A DNA stretch of 64,000 nucleotides from Ancylostoma caninum (taxonomy: Eukaryota; Nematoda; Chromadorea; Rhabditida; Ancylostomatidae): contig JBAJFG010000082.1 of the NCBI GenBank assembly GCA_037903475.1, forward strand, positions 1-64,000, read 5' to 3'. The notes under the pieces are model-generated. The model was not told the DNA's origin, ran no database searches, and worked only from the letters and a program-made list of their open reading frames with translations. Each line of letters starts with the position of its first letter. Within the stretch, counting starts at the first letter, position 1. Of this stretch, positions 20,753 through 32,600 are shown in pieces. The translations under genes were made by a program, and so were the position numbers.

Positions 20753-23056
20753 TTCACTGATCTCGCACTACCACTTTTACCATAATAATTCTAACTTGTT
20801 AGTAAATGTGATTGATTCTATCTGAATGCGGATTTGAATATAAATAACATTGTTAGCAACTCATAGAATATTTAGTCTTCAAATTGACTAACAAATTTAT
20901 GGCAGTACTAGAGACTCACAGTATTGTTGTCGCCTAGTAGATATTTAACCCATTCATTGTTTCCTACTAAAAGGCTTTACTGAAAGGGCAGTTTAAAACA
21001 AGAGAGTGACAAAGTAAAATACTACAATTTCTCAGTTAAAAATGAGGCGATGTCATAAAAACCTCCAAGTGGGCCCCACGTAGCTTATTGACGGAATAAA
21101 GGAGCAACAGGGAAAGAAAACTTAAAACAAGAACATCCAACATCAACCTATTTGTATCCTAGTCTTTCCTCACATTACGAAGAGACTATTCGCGGTGAAG
21201 TCACTAAACTTAGCTGCCAACTGTCGCGACATTAGCGAAGACGAATTCATTATTATGTGCGACAGAAGAGGTGTGACCACATGTTGGCAATTGAGAACTC
21301 ATGACACTACCCCATCCCATAGTCTACTACGTTCTGGTGGTGTCAGAGTTGTCACTGTTGATTAGAGATGGTATTGCTCTTCATACCCCAGTCTATAATG
21401 GGAGTGGATATGTCATAGCTTCCTCCAGGGCTAAAATATGGCTAAGATTTCGACTTGACATTACAAAGGCTGTATATTCCGTCACAGAGAAGACCATTTT
21501 TTGGCATAATGTATTGTAGAGAAACACATTACCCGAGCAGACATACTCACACAGGAATTTCGTTACATGACCTCCGTTAGCGCTGATACTGTGACTCTTT
21601 GTGGGGCCGTTGCCAAGTACAATGATTCTCACCACCATAACTTCACTTCCATAGTAGTAAGCACGGCGATTGGTTGATAACTGACACGGGAAAAAGTTCT
21701 GGAGGTACCTTGCTTGCGCGTGACAGGTGAGTTCGTTGACGCATAACTCTGCTGTTGCTCTGAGAGTGCATGTGCTAATCGCAAAAAACGCCTCATTCAA
21801 ACACGCTGAACATTTATGTAACAAGCATGAAGGTAGCGGAGATAGGAAGAATATCTATTTTCTTAGTATAACAGAAAACAAGGTTCTTGTGGAGCTTCTC
21901 AACGCTTAACTCGAAAATGATCGGCATTTTCAATGAATTCACTGGTCTTAAAAGTTGTACTATAATATTAATGAGCTGGGAGTTACAACACCCACGTGTG
22001 AAGTCGGCCGATACCGTCTAGTTCCTAGGCCGGCAGTATTCCGTCTATGGTATTGACATGTTTAGTACGCTACGCATTCCACCTCGCAACAAAGACTGTG
22101 TAGATGTCAGCCAACGTCCCAGAAGGCGTTGTCATTCGACCTCGCCAATATACGACTGCCAACCCCTACTGCAGTATTTCTCAGCCATGCTACTCAATGC
22201 CCCATATTAGTTCAAAAGGAATTCGAACGATAGCTAACAGCAGTCTGTTCATTCAATAGCGTGCGATTGAAGCTCTGATTCCACGTATCTTCTTGCAGAT
22301 TGTGCAATATAACAAATTTTCACTACAACTATCCTCGGATCAGTATCAACAAGCACCGCTATGTCATCCAGTAGAATGAACTGCGAGCTTTACTCCCACG
22401 CAAGTGTTACGTCGGCCTCCTACGAAGTCAGGTAGCTCACTGATGAATCAATCAGCAGGAGCTTCTGCAATTCTCTGGTCTAGCTATACTTCTCCAAGAG
22501 TTTCGATGAAGCTTGCATTATCGCTCATCAAAATATCTTCTCTCGTCGGTACGATATTTTGAGACGTTTGCTGTCGTTCTTCTAATCAATGCTGTTTGAG
22601 ACAATATCTTTGCAGTAAAGCGAAGTGCTAACGCACTTCTCTTACCAATGTTTACATTGCTTAGCTACAAAAAGCGCACACTGACCATATTTATCAATGA
22701 ATTGCAGCCCATTCTCACTAATCGGGAAACGATAAACCTGACTACACTTTTTAGGATCCAACTCTGGCCTAACGTGTTAAATCGGGCCATATTCACAGGT
22801 TAGAAGAATATGCAAGTGTCATTGGATTCCGAATATCTACAGTAGAGAAAACTGTTCATGAGCTCGCCTCGTGGCTTGATACTACATCACTACTCGTACT
22901 GAAAATGATTTTGAAGGGTATGCTAACAAAAGAGGAACTATTATAAAGATCCCATCAGGCTGGTTAATCATAGTACAGGCACGGTTTCGAGCTCTTAATG
23001 CGAAATAATTACTCTGATTAGCAACACCGTACCTTTTACGGGGGACGTAGAAGTTG
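20753..23056. other. Gene-poor stretch with one candidate minus-strand exon cluster
   Basis: The minus-strand frame 21824-21393 is open for 143 codons, Cys-rich in its first half, with a GTGAGTATG donor-like site near 21560. A possible further exon (TTTTAG acceptor near 21435) would read into PGGSYDISTPIIDWG. I recognise no domain. It could be leftover exons of a secreted protein or chance. The rest shows nothing. Confidence 0.3.
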
Positions 23057-23271
23057 TTCATGCTTGCGGCGCGTCAAAGTTTACGCGCCGATACACGGTG
23101 CAAAGGAGCGAGGTAGAAAAGAAATTCTGGCAGGTCAGCACTGTTCCTAGTTTTGCCGTTGCGACTGCCGCGCGAACAAACCGCGTTTCCATTTTCGCCG
23201 CTTTGGGTCGGCGCGAAAACTTCGTGGAGTTTTGTCTAGGCGCGTAAACTTTGACGCGCCGCAAGCATGAA
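23057..23271. mobile_element. MITE with 33-bp perfect terminal inverted repeats
   Basis: 23057-23089 (TTCATGCTTGCGGCGCGTC...) is exactly reverse-complemented at 23239-23271. The interior is GC-rich. A diverged inverted relative lies at 30190-30345. No clear target duplication. Confidence 0.88.
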
Positions 23272-23399
23272 TAAATTTGTACACATATTGCACCAGTGAG
23301 TAAGGCCAAAACTGAACTACTAGACCTCCCAATTCTATTCCAGCTTCTAGAGAAATCATATGGAAAGGTGACAGCTTTCGAGGTATTTCCGACACCAGT

Positions 23400-23660
23400 A
23401 CTCGGACAAGAGTGCCGTGTAAGCGGGCCCTGGTAGAGCGGGTCGCAGCCATGTCGAGGACCGCTCGCACGGTTGTCGTGCCCGGTCGCGAGAGATTTTC
23501 GCGTGCGAGCGGGCCGCGACAACAGCGGATAGGCCATAATACCGTGCGAGTGGGCCGCGATGACCATGTGAGAGGGACGCAATATGGCCACCGCCCGCTT
23601 TACCGGGGCCCGCTCGCAGCCATGTCACGTTCCGCTCGATCGGACTTTTTCTGAGTATCC
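23400..23660. repeat. GC-rich degenerate repeat block
   Basis: Recurrent GCGAGCGGGCCGCGA-like and GCAGCCATGTC units occur in both orientations. The several ORFs across it are composition artefacts. Confidence 0.55.
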
Positions 23661-26515
23661 ATTCTTAGAATGTTTCAGACATGATTAAGCAATTACCTGC
23701 CGGTATCATCCGAAGGGTTCAGAAAAGGACTATTCACAATGAAATACGCTATTTTGCTATTGGTCTATACATATATTCAACTGACTAGCGTAGTTTACGT
23801 ATAGGGCCCATCTCTGTCTAAACCTTACCATAGATCACATCAAACACTTTCCCCTTTGCTATTACATGTAAGCGCAGGAAAAGTGCTATTGCTGAAGAAG
23901 GAATTATTTTGTAGCCGTAACATTGTATGTTCGCATTAATTTTATGAATTCAGTAACTTTATTGGCGGGAATTGAGGTCATCCACAATGCGAGATATAAA
24001 ATAAAGGCAAAAGCATGGAAAATATTACAAATTCGTATGACAGTATGACAAGAGAAAGACTCGCAATGGCTGTTCTGGCCCCTACAATACACAACGATAT
24101 ACACAACAAATGAACGGAGCTACTGAGAGAATGACTAACAAGTACACAACTATTGAGACAGAACATACGAAGGTTGGAGATAAATCGGTAGAAAACAACC
24201 GTTATTGTGTAGCATCATGGCAAAGAGATCAATATGATTCTTTTTAAAGACTGATGAGCGTACATAGGTAAGGCGAATAATGTAGGTTGCATTGTTTGTG
24301 TTTTTGTTACAAGTGCAGATACTTTTTATTTTTACAGGGTTTACCTAAAGTATGATAAGAGCACACGTTTTGCATTTACGCTGATTTAAATCAGTTGGTT
24401 TTACCTGTGTTCCCGCTACCCGAGAAATAAGCTTGCTCGAAATCTCGGAAGGATTCGCAGTCTCTGAAAAAGCACTTCCAGAAATAGAAGATGAGCCTTA
24501 CCGCAACCACCAGCGTGAAATGCGAAAGGGCAACTCAGGGTTTGATGGAGCATATTTGAAATGTTTTCTTGTCTTCCGTTCAATAAGAAGCAGTATGTAA
24601 GCATAAATCGTACAACGCTATTTGCCCTGCGTATTTCTTTGTCACAGTTTTTTTTTGACCACCCTGAATCAACATTCGTTCTGAACTTCGGTGAGCTATA
24701 CTTAAACAGGGTTGGTCAGAAGCTGGGTAATAAGAAGAAGGTTACTCAGAAGAAGAAATTCTGTGTATTTTGAAGCAATGTCATAAGATATTTCTTTATT
24801 GCCTCTAGTCGAATTTACGGTGAACTCGATGCCGCGATATCCATTATTAGCTTCAAAACAGGGATGTGGTTTGGGTTCAAATGACCCCTGCTTTTTGATG
24901 TGTCTTTCTGGCGAATACAAATTTGGATGGAGTCCAGAACGAGTTTATGTCTCCTTTATCATGGGAACTTACTGAGCCCACTAAATAAGATCTGGCCAAT
25001 TGATGAATGGATTAGGAGCCAGTGCTTATTGTTGGCCAGTTGTGAACAAACGTAACTTGTGCACTGGCGAACTTTTCTTGTAAAACATATGAAAACGATC
25101 TCTCAAATATATCTAACTTCCGGGAGAACACGTTCCTCCAAGGGCAAAACGAGTGCTGTACCACGTTCTAGAACGAGGAATAAGTACGAGCTATGCTGCA
25201 GTAATGGGTTTTGAGAAATTACTAGATACTGGTGTGCAACTACGGAAACGAAAACTGGAAATAACACATCCTGTTTTCTTTCTTTTTCGAGTGTGTCCAA
25301 ACAAATGTGAACATCCTGTTGTCTTAGACATCCCAGTGCTTAGGCAATTTGTCGATGTACTGCGCACATGTATTATACAGGAACAAGTGAATAGGGAATC
25401 CAGCTTCACCAAACTTGCAATTTGCAAGAAAACAAGCTCATACTTTGTGATCAACGATTTCATAGGTCACATACTTGGAAGAGTTCCGAAACCCAATAAA
25501 ATCTAATGAATAGTTTGAGAAAAAAAAGCAACTTCGTAAGCTGAGTTTTAAATGAGATGGTAGAGATTCCTAGTTACACTCAACAGCTTGTAATTCAGTA
25601 AAGCATTTCCTTTATGCTGATTCTTTCACTCTTCTTGAACAATGGCATTTGGCTAGAAGTTACATTTCAGCTTCTCCCGAAGCTATTTGATGAGACAGAT
25701 ATCCAGAGGCGTATGAGTCAGATCCTCTTCGATTCCTGCCTAGCGAAGCAGGAAATCTTCCAATGAGCCTCGTTACACATGAATAAATTTTTCACAGGTC
25801 GCTTACTCTCATTAAAATATTCGAATAATATCTGGGCAGTGAGGCAGTAAGCTAAAATTGTTTTTGCATGCCGAAAAAAAGTTTATGAGGGGATTGAAAT
25901 GGCACATCTGAGGTAAACGTTTGACTTCTTAACCATCCTGGCCATAAGTCACCTGTTACTCTTACCTTTTCCTACTCTTTGCCCTCCTCTCGCTCTTCCC
26001 CTCCCCTCATAATTCCCTGCCACGTCATATTTTCTTTATTTTTGAGTCTGCTTGCCTGATATGAACAAGCCTTTCCATGTTCCTTGTGAACTTTTCTCAT
26101 CCGAAACGTGTGCCGCAAGGTTGCTTGGAATACAAACAAAGGCAAGAGCAACTCACACAGAATTTTTCGTTTCTGAGCAGGGGTGTGCTAAATGGAGAGA
26201 CCGAAAACATAACTACCCTAAGGTTTTTCTAAAATGAAAAATCACTGCTTACTAATGGGATCCTGTTTTGCGTGTTGTTGTTCAGGAGAAAATCATACAT
26301 AAACTTAGATCAATTTTCATGTAGTGCACCATCATCGCATTGTCAGAATCGAAAATTTCCGTGAATGTTGCTTGTAGGAAACAGATAAAATGAAAGACAA
26401 ACAAGACGGATGAGGCGAAGGTGATTAATCAAAGACAGACTTGAGGCACGATAATGTCAATAAATCATAGTCATGAGTATAAATATACGCCTAGAACATA
26501 GTGCAATTGGAATAC
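23661..26515. other. Gene-poor stretch downstream of the ADAMTS gene
   Basis: A plus-strand ORF at 25153-25506 (117 codons) and a minus-strand open stretch near 24870-24760 (GSFEPKPHPCFEANNGYRG) have no recognised domain and no convincing splice partners. The latter could be a further 3' exon of the ADAMTS gene. Confidence 0.35.
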
Positions 26516-26675
26516 CTATTGAAGAACTTGCAATACCCTCAAGTCCAAGAGGTCAGCGTAGTGAATGAATCGACTGCAAAACGAGCCTTCGCCTTGACAT
26601 TCCTCGAACTCGGATGACTTGCCAAAACACGGCACACCACCATGTGACGATGATGGAGAAACACATGCTCGCACC
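26516..26675 (-). CDS. ADAMTS gene exon 17: end of TSP1-12, possible C-terminus
   Basis: Acceptor CTCCACTACAG. Reads VRACVSPSSSHGGVPCFG and FEECQG, then reaches TAG at 26516-26518. A GTATTG at 26536 could be a donor instead, so further 3' exons are possible. Confidence 0.7.
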
Positions 26676-29600
26676 CTGTAGTGGAGCTGTTGCTGATGTT
26701 AAAAACTGTCGAGGATTTACAACACTGCATGCGGTAAGATTGGATGGAGTTTATAGTTTAGACTATTGCGTGCTTTTTGCTGCGAAAAAGAACAACCTAT
26801 TCGACTTGTTGTACAAACTGAAGTCAGGGGTTATTATGATGGGACATCCTATTTTTAGTGTTGATTCGGGAAGAACGGGGGAATGTCCTCCAAGGCTACT
26901 ACAGTTGCTCTCCCCGGGACCGGCAAAACAAGAAAGTGATTTTGTATATTCCCATTTGAGAAGCCTTTTCTCTTCTTTCGCTGCTTTTCCTTCTCAGGAA
27001 TTTGAACTGAATGACTAACTCTGAGATTGGTCTTCACAGTAAATGAAAACACGCAGATAAAATGGGCGCAGCCTGCCCACTATCTAGGTGGCAGGTCCTT
27101 CGAAGCTCTAACGAGCTTGCTCTTTAAACCTCCACAACGCTTCACTAAATCAGATTGAAGCCCGTAAAGCAGAAAGATCATCTTCTCTTCCACTTACATA
27201 GTTGAATGTCCTACCAGATTCAACCCACCTGGTTCTCGAACCCAATCCACAGTTACCAATACAAGTTGACCACTCGTTCCACGCTGACCATTCACCATCC
27301 ACTGATTCTGTAACTCTAATATTCCAGAAGAATCACCTAAACGCTACCTAGCATCACAGCATTCAATGAATTCGAACGTTGTAAAATATACTGTGCAGTC
27401 ACCTAATGAACAGAGAAGAAAAACATATGAATGTTACGAACAGAAAAGTGCGAACCATTGCATAGTTCAGAGACACAGACAGAAGTCTGATGTGCTAAAC
27501 CACGGCAGACTTTGCCACCAAACGCAGGAGGTGGGCTGTCACATTTACGAGACCGAGACTGGAGAGCGAAACCGCATCCGCTCGGGCATTCGCTCCACGA
27601 AGACCAACTCCCCCATGCTCCATCAACCGCTGTAAGTGCGGAAAACATAGGAAAACAAACAAGAACAGAAACACTGTTGAGCCATGGCAGTCGAATGAAT
27701 TGGTAAGCGAAGAGTTATACCCCTCGGGATTCCCAAACCAAGGCTTCGATGAGAAAGAATTGATATCAGCGAAGTGAAGTAGTGCTCCCCAAACAACGAG
27801 AATAAAATGTGCATCCATCCGAACAAGCATAAACTCAGATGATAAAAAATAAACTAGATTACATAAGCGGCACTTGTCGTCCACACAAGGCTGCAACTCG
27901 AAGTCGTTTCCAAAGCACGGCTTGCCTCCTTGGGAAGGGCGTGGATTAGAACAGAATCTAAAATATGAGGAAGTTTCATATGGTTTCTCCACGACAGCTC
28001 ATCATATGAAAAGCTTCATACTGGAAGCTCGCAAACCGCATGACAGGTACCAGCTGAAGTCAAATTTTTGATGAATTCTCATCCTATTCACGCATATCAA
28101 AGGCTACAACATAGCTGTGTTTGCCTGCGTCATGATTTGACCCATCTCCCCTATTAGGGTATCTTTCCACCTACCTTGTCCGGCTTCGATGAGCATTAGC
28201 ACAAGAGCCGCCGCAATCACTCCACTCGCTCCACTCGCTCCATCCTCCATCCACCCGATTGCCACAAGGATTAGAGGAGGTGCATGGCCTCTGGTCGAAT
28301 GAGTATCCAACGCAATAGGAACCCCTGAATTTCTCCAGATCAATGCAAAAGTTAACTCGCTTAATATCCTCTGTTTTTCTTTTTACGACCTTGTATTAAC
28401 CATCCAACTTCGTCCGAGACATAATCATTTGTCCATGAAGCCGAAAAAGTGAACGATGTCTGGTATACGGCGAAAAAAGGAGCTCATCTTGAAAGGGAAG
28501 TGCACGCGGCTAACCCGGGGGCTCGAAACGAAACATCCACTTATGGGAGCATTGTCTAAGATGATGTTGATGTATACATATCATTTTTGCCCAATGGTCC
28601 TGATGCGATCAGGAGAGTGCTCCAAAAATTGCTATACTGAACTGCCATAGGACTCCATGTAGAGCTGGGATTTATGAAATTTTGACCACTCAAAGCAACT
28701 GTGACTATCTTGATTACCTTTCCTGGGACCATGGAGTGTGTAAAGACCCATTTTTAACTAATAACTTGGTTTCTTTTGATTATGAGATGAGGGGCCTTGC
28801 ACGGCATCGGTGGTGAGGTGGCCGAGTGGATAGCGTGTCAGGTTATGAAGCAGGAAGTCGGGAGCTTGAATCCCACCGGCGGAACTCTCTTTCCGTTTTT
28901 GAATTTGAGACTTTCAAACTTGTTTTGAGTATTTCTAATGATTAGAACATATCAGATACGTGCACTACTGCAAGAACTACTGCAGGAACTATGTCCGACT
29001 CGTTACTCACTCGGCTACCTCACCGCGGCTGCCATGCTTGGAGCTAGTACCAGGCCCCAGCACGAGCCTGTCGTACGGTCGGAACCGAAACGGAGCCCCT
29101 CTTTGAAAAATCCGAATGTTACGAAGCCCCCTTTGAAAATAGCTAGAGTGGCCTGAAAGCCGAATGCAGCCTTTTCGAATGTTGGACAGCTGGTTTCAGC
29201 TACCATGAAAGTTGAAGAGGTATCAGAGAAAAGATGGCCATACAAATATGTGGTACAGTCTGTCCGAAATGAAGAGTCCGCCCACGCGAGCGGGGATCGA
29301 GAAACGGCGCGGCTGAGACGTATGCTGTTAGCTGCCACGTCGCCCACGTCACAGCCAAATCATTGTGAAGATAACGATGAAACGTGATAAGCAGATTAGA
29401 GATGATGACATGGAGTGCTGGCCAGCGTGGCAGCCTCTGCATCCCCGCGTGCGTGGGCGTACTAGTCGTTTCGGACAGACTCCTCTAAAAGAAACAACAG
29501 ACTCCTCTAAAAGAAACACCAGAAAAGAAGCTTGTCAGCTTGAAAAAGAAGTTTGAAAAACTCAGGTTCCCGCGCAGCGAGTCGATTGGATCGGCGTTCT

Positions 29601-32600
29601 GCTTTGGAGCGCGGCAGCGCTCCACTAAACGGTCTGCGATTGTACCTTGGAGCCAGCGTGAAAGGAGAAATACTCAGAAAGTAGGAGGTGATAAGTCATA
29701 AGATGTGCGGCGTGTGATAGCACATACCTACTAATTTATGTGTATGGAGGAAGTTGGAAATTTTATGCGTTTAGATAGAAAAATTATGATCCGGACAGGC
29801 TCAGCTTCTATGCCAGCCTGTCGAAAATAGGCTGGCCCCTTTACCGAGCATATGATTTCTTGTGATTGTCATGATGCTTCTTTACCCCAAATCTGGTCTC
29901 TATCGGTTGAGTCTCGAATTAACGGGAGAGCCCTGCAATCACTCAGACTCAGAATGTGAGCATACACTTTTTTTTAGTTCACATAAGTTTAGATTGTCTT
30001 TTTCCAAAACTTCTAGTGTTCCCTTAGTTCTTATCTCGCTGAAGACACCAGCTCAATCCGTGCAGATTCCGCAGCGCAGGAGTCGTTTGAGTCCTCCGAA
30101 TTATGGGAACCTGTGCATGATCTGCTCCAATCGAACTTCTAAACCTGGATCGCCGCTACAGCTCTGCTCAGGCTACGAGCAGTTATTTTGCAAGCATTTG
30201 GCGCTATTTATGGTTGATACGCGTCGAATCTGACGCGTCGGCCTAAAATTTCACAAAGTTTTTGCGATGTCTCGATGCGGCGAAGATCAAAACGCAGTTT
30301 GTTCGCACGGCCGTCGCTACAGCAAAAGCAGGAACATCCGCTTCCCGAACCCCGTACGAAGCTCCTTTTGCTTTTCGACCCTTTTACGAAGCCCAGCTTG
30401 CCCACCGACAAGCCGTGCTGGGGCCTGGCTAGTACTCACGATCGTGTAACCAGAGGAACCAGGTTATTCAAAAATGCGTCTGCGAACATCCATAGTCCAA
30501 GGAGAGCTAATCACGGCAACCACGGACGATTTGCGTGGAGGTTCCATGAATCCAAGCCAGGACTCCATTGACAGGGCATTAGAAAAATTGGCACTATTCA
30601 ACCATCATGGACCCAAACTCTTCAGAAAAAATTGTTTTGACTGAAACTTTGTATACGGGAGTTTTTTGGGGCACTGAACACGAATATCGTATCCGCTCTG
30701 CACTGTAGTACTATTTGGAGGGTCATGGTAGGCGCACGGTAACATACGGTGGTTCATCCACCGTAACCCTATAAAAATAGCGTTATGGTCAAAATGGTTA
30801 CGATATTCGTATTCAGTACTTCAAATAACACCCATAAGCAAAGTTTCAGTCAAGAAAACCTTTTTAAAAATCTTGGGCGTGTGAAAGATGAATGATGCCG
30901 AGAAGTCCTTCTCAGACAATGGGGTGGACTGACCGCGGTACCAATATTTGGCGGACCGTAGCCAACTCCGCGGTCAGCCAAATAATTAAGCGCGATTAGC
31001 CAGATATCGGTCCGCGGTCACCTCGCGAATTGTCCGCGGTCAGCCTGCGGAAACGATGTCTTGGCGTGCTGATAACGACAGTGATAGTTACTGATGAAGT
31101 GTCGATGACATTTTAGCGATCAAATTTAAGATCAGACGAAGAATCTCCCTTTTTACCTTTGAAAATTGCGCAGTGCAAACAGTTTAGAAAAATAGAAAGG
31201 CCAAGATTGCTAGGATTTATTTGCATTCTTTAGATTACGTCCATAAAAGTTTTTCCTTGTGTAACCGTTCATAAAGTGCATAGTATTAATGGCAAAGCTC
31301 TCTTAATAAGAGCTTCACTCCAAAAATATCTGGGGTGTGGCATCCACTCCCCGCAAATTGTGGTGGATTCCACTTCTTCAGCAAAAAATGGATGCGAGAA
31401 TCTTTTTGATCTCCTCAACACCGTCAGAGAAAAAAATTCGTTTCATGTGCACCCCATCTGTCACTGTCACTATGTTCACAAAGGTCGCAGCGTACATTGT
31501 GCGGGTCCTACATGCCGGATTTGGCTGACCGCGGACAGCCAAACTTCCGACAAAGGACCGCGGTCAGCCAAACTTTCGGCTAGGGACCGCGGCCAGCCAG
31601 ATTTCTGTGCGCGGTCAGCCCATTCCGCATCTGATGGTGCCGCGGTCAGCCCGCTACATTGTTTGAGTTGACGCGCTTTTCTGCGCGCATCAGGAACATC
31701 GGGCAAAAATGATGCACATACTTTAACATTACCTTAGGCAATGTTACCGAAAATGGATGTTTCGTTTCGACCTCCGGGGTTAGCCTCGTGCACTTCCCTT
31801 GTTAGAATCACACTTTTCGGCAGTCTGCTGAGATAGGTTTTCCTCATGCTTCTAGCAAAAACATCAGATTTTAGAACTCTGCAAACCATTTATTCTTCGG
31901 TCTCATACACTAGTGCTGAAGTCACTTCAGAAATAGTTCATCTGTACCTTTGATTAACTATTTGTGATCAGCTCATCACTAGGTTTGGTTACCCAGAAAA
32001 CGGTTGCACGAGATACGTTCCCTAACTACGACCGGAGCTTGCCGCGCGCCGCGAGTCCTCTCGCTCTCTGCGTCTCCGACTATTAACGGGTCCTTGTACT
32101 GCCTCCATCCACCACCCCCCTTCTATGCTCTAGCCCCCCGTGGCCGCCACAGCGCGAGTGGGGAACGTATCTCATGTAATCCCAGAGAACATGGCAGGAA
32201 CCAAACACAATCGTCAACAGGTTCCATACTTTCATGTGGCTGAGGTTTCTATGTTACCTGTTCGAAGGAAGCGGCGCTGAGCACATACGATTACGAATTT
32301 GATGTCCTGTGCCTTGGCAGTCTTTTGAACACTGCGACCAATCTGACCATGCGGACCATCCTCCAGGGGAAGCGGTGCATGACTGAAACTGCACTTTGGC
32401 CGAGATCTTATCAGAATCACATACGTTTGTGGAAGCAGTTTGAGAACAAATTTCAGGAACATACCAGAGTTAGATCATGCTAAATCATCGTAATCTCCAA
32501 TTGGTATATACCAGTGGCGGACGCAGAAAGTGGGCGGGAGGGGGGGCGTGGGAAGAAAAGTGGGGTCTCCGCCGTTTTGGGGACCCAGACGGAAAATAAA

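Noticed and set aside
23058..23654. Overlapping GC-rich ORFs on both strands (up to 177 codons)
   Set aside because: They span a palindromic MITE and a GC-rich repeat. Long frames arise there from low stop-codon density.
25153..25506. 117-codon plus-strand ORF as a gene
   Set aside because: No recognised domain and no splice-consistent neighbours. The length is within chance for AT-rich intergenic sequence.
27495..27992. 165-codon minus-strand ORF
   Set aside because: It reads through ADAMTS exons 14 and 15 and the intron between them; exon 15 is in the wrong frame.
28809..28882. Functional tRNA gene
   Set aside because: A- and B-box-like motifs exist, but I cannot draw a complete cloverleaf or acceptor stem. 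A SINE or pseudogene is more likely.
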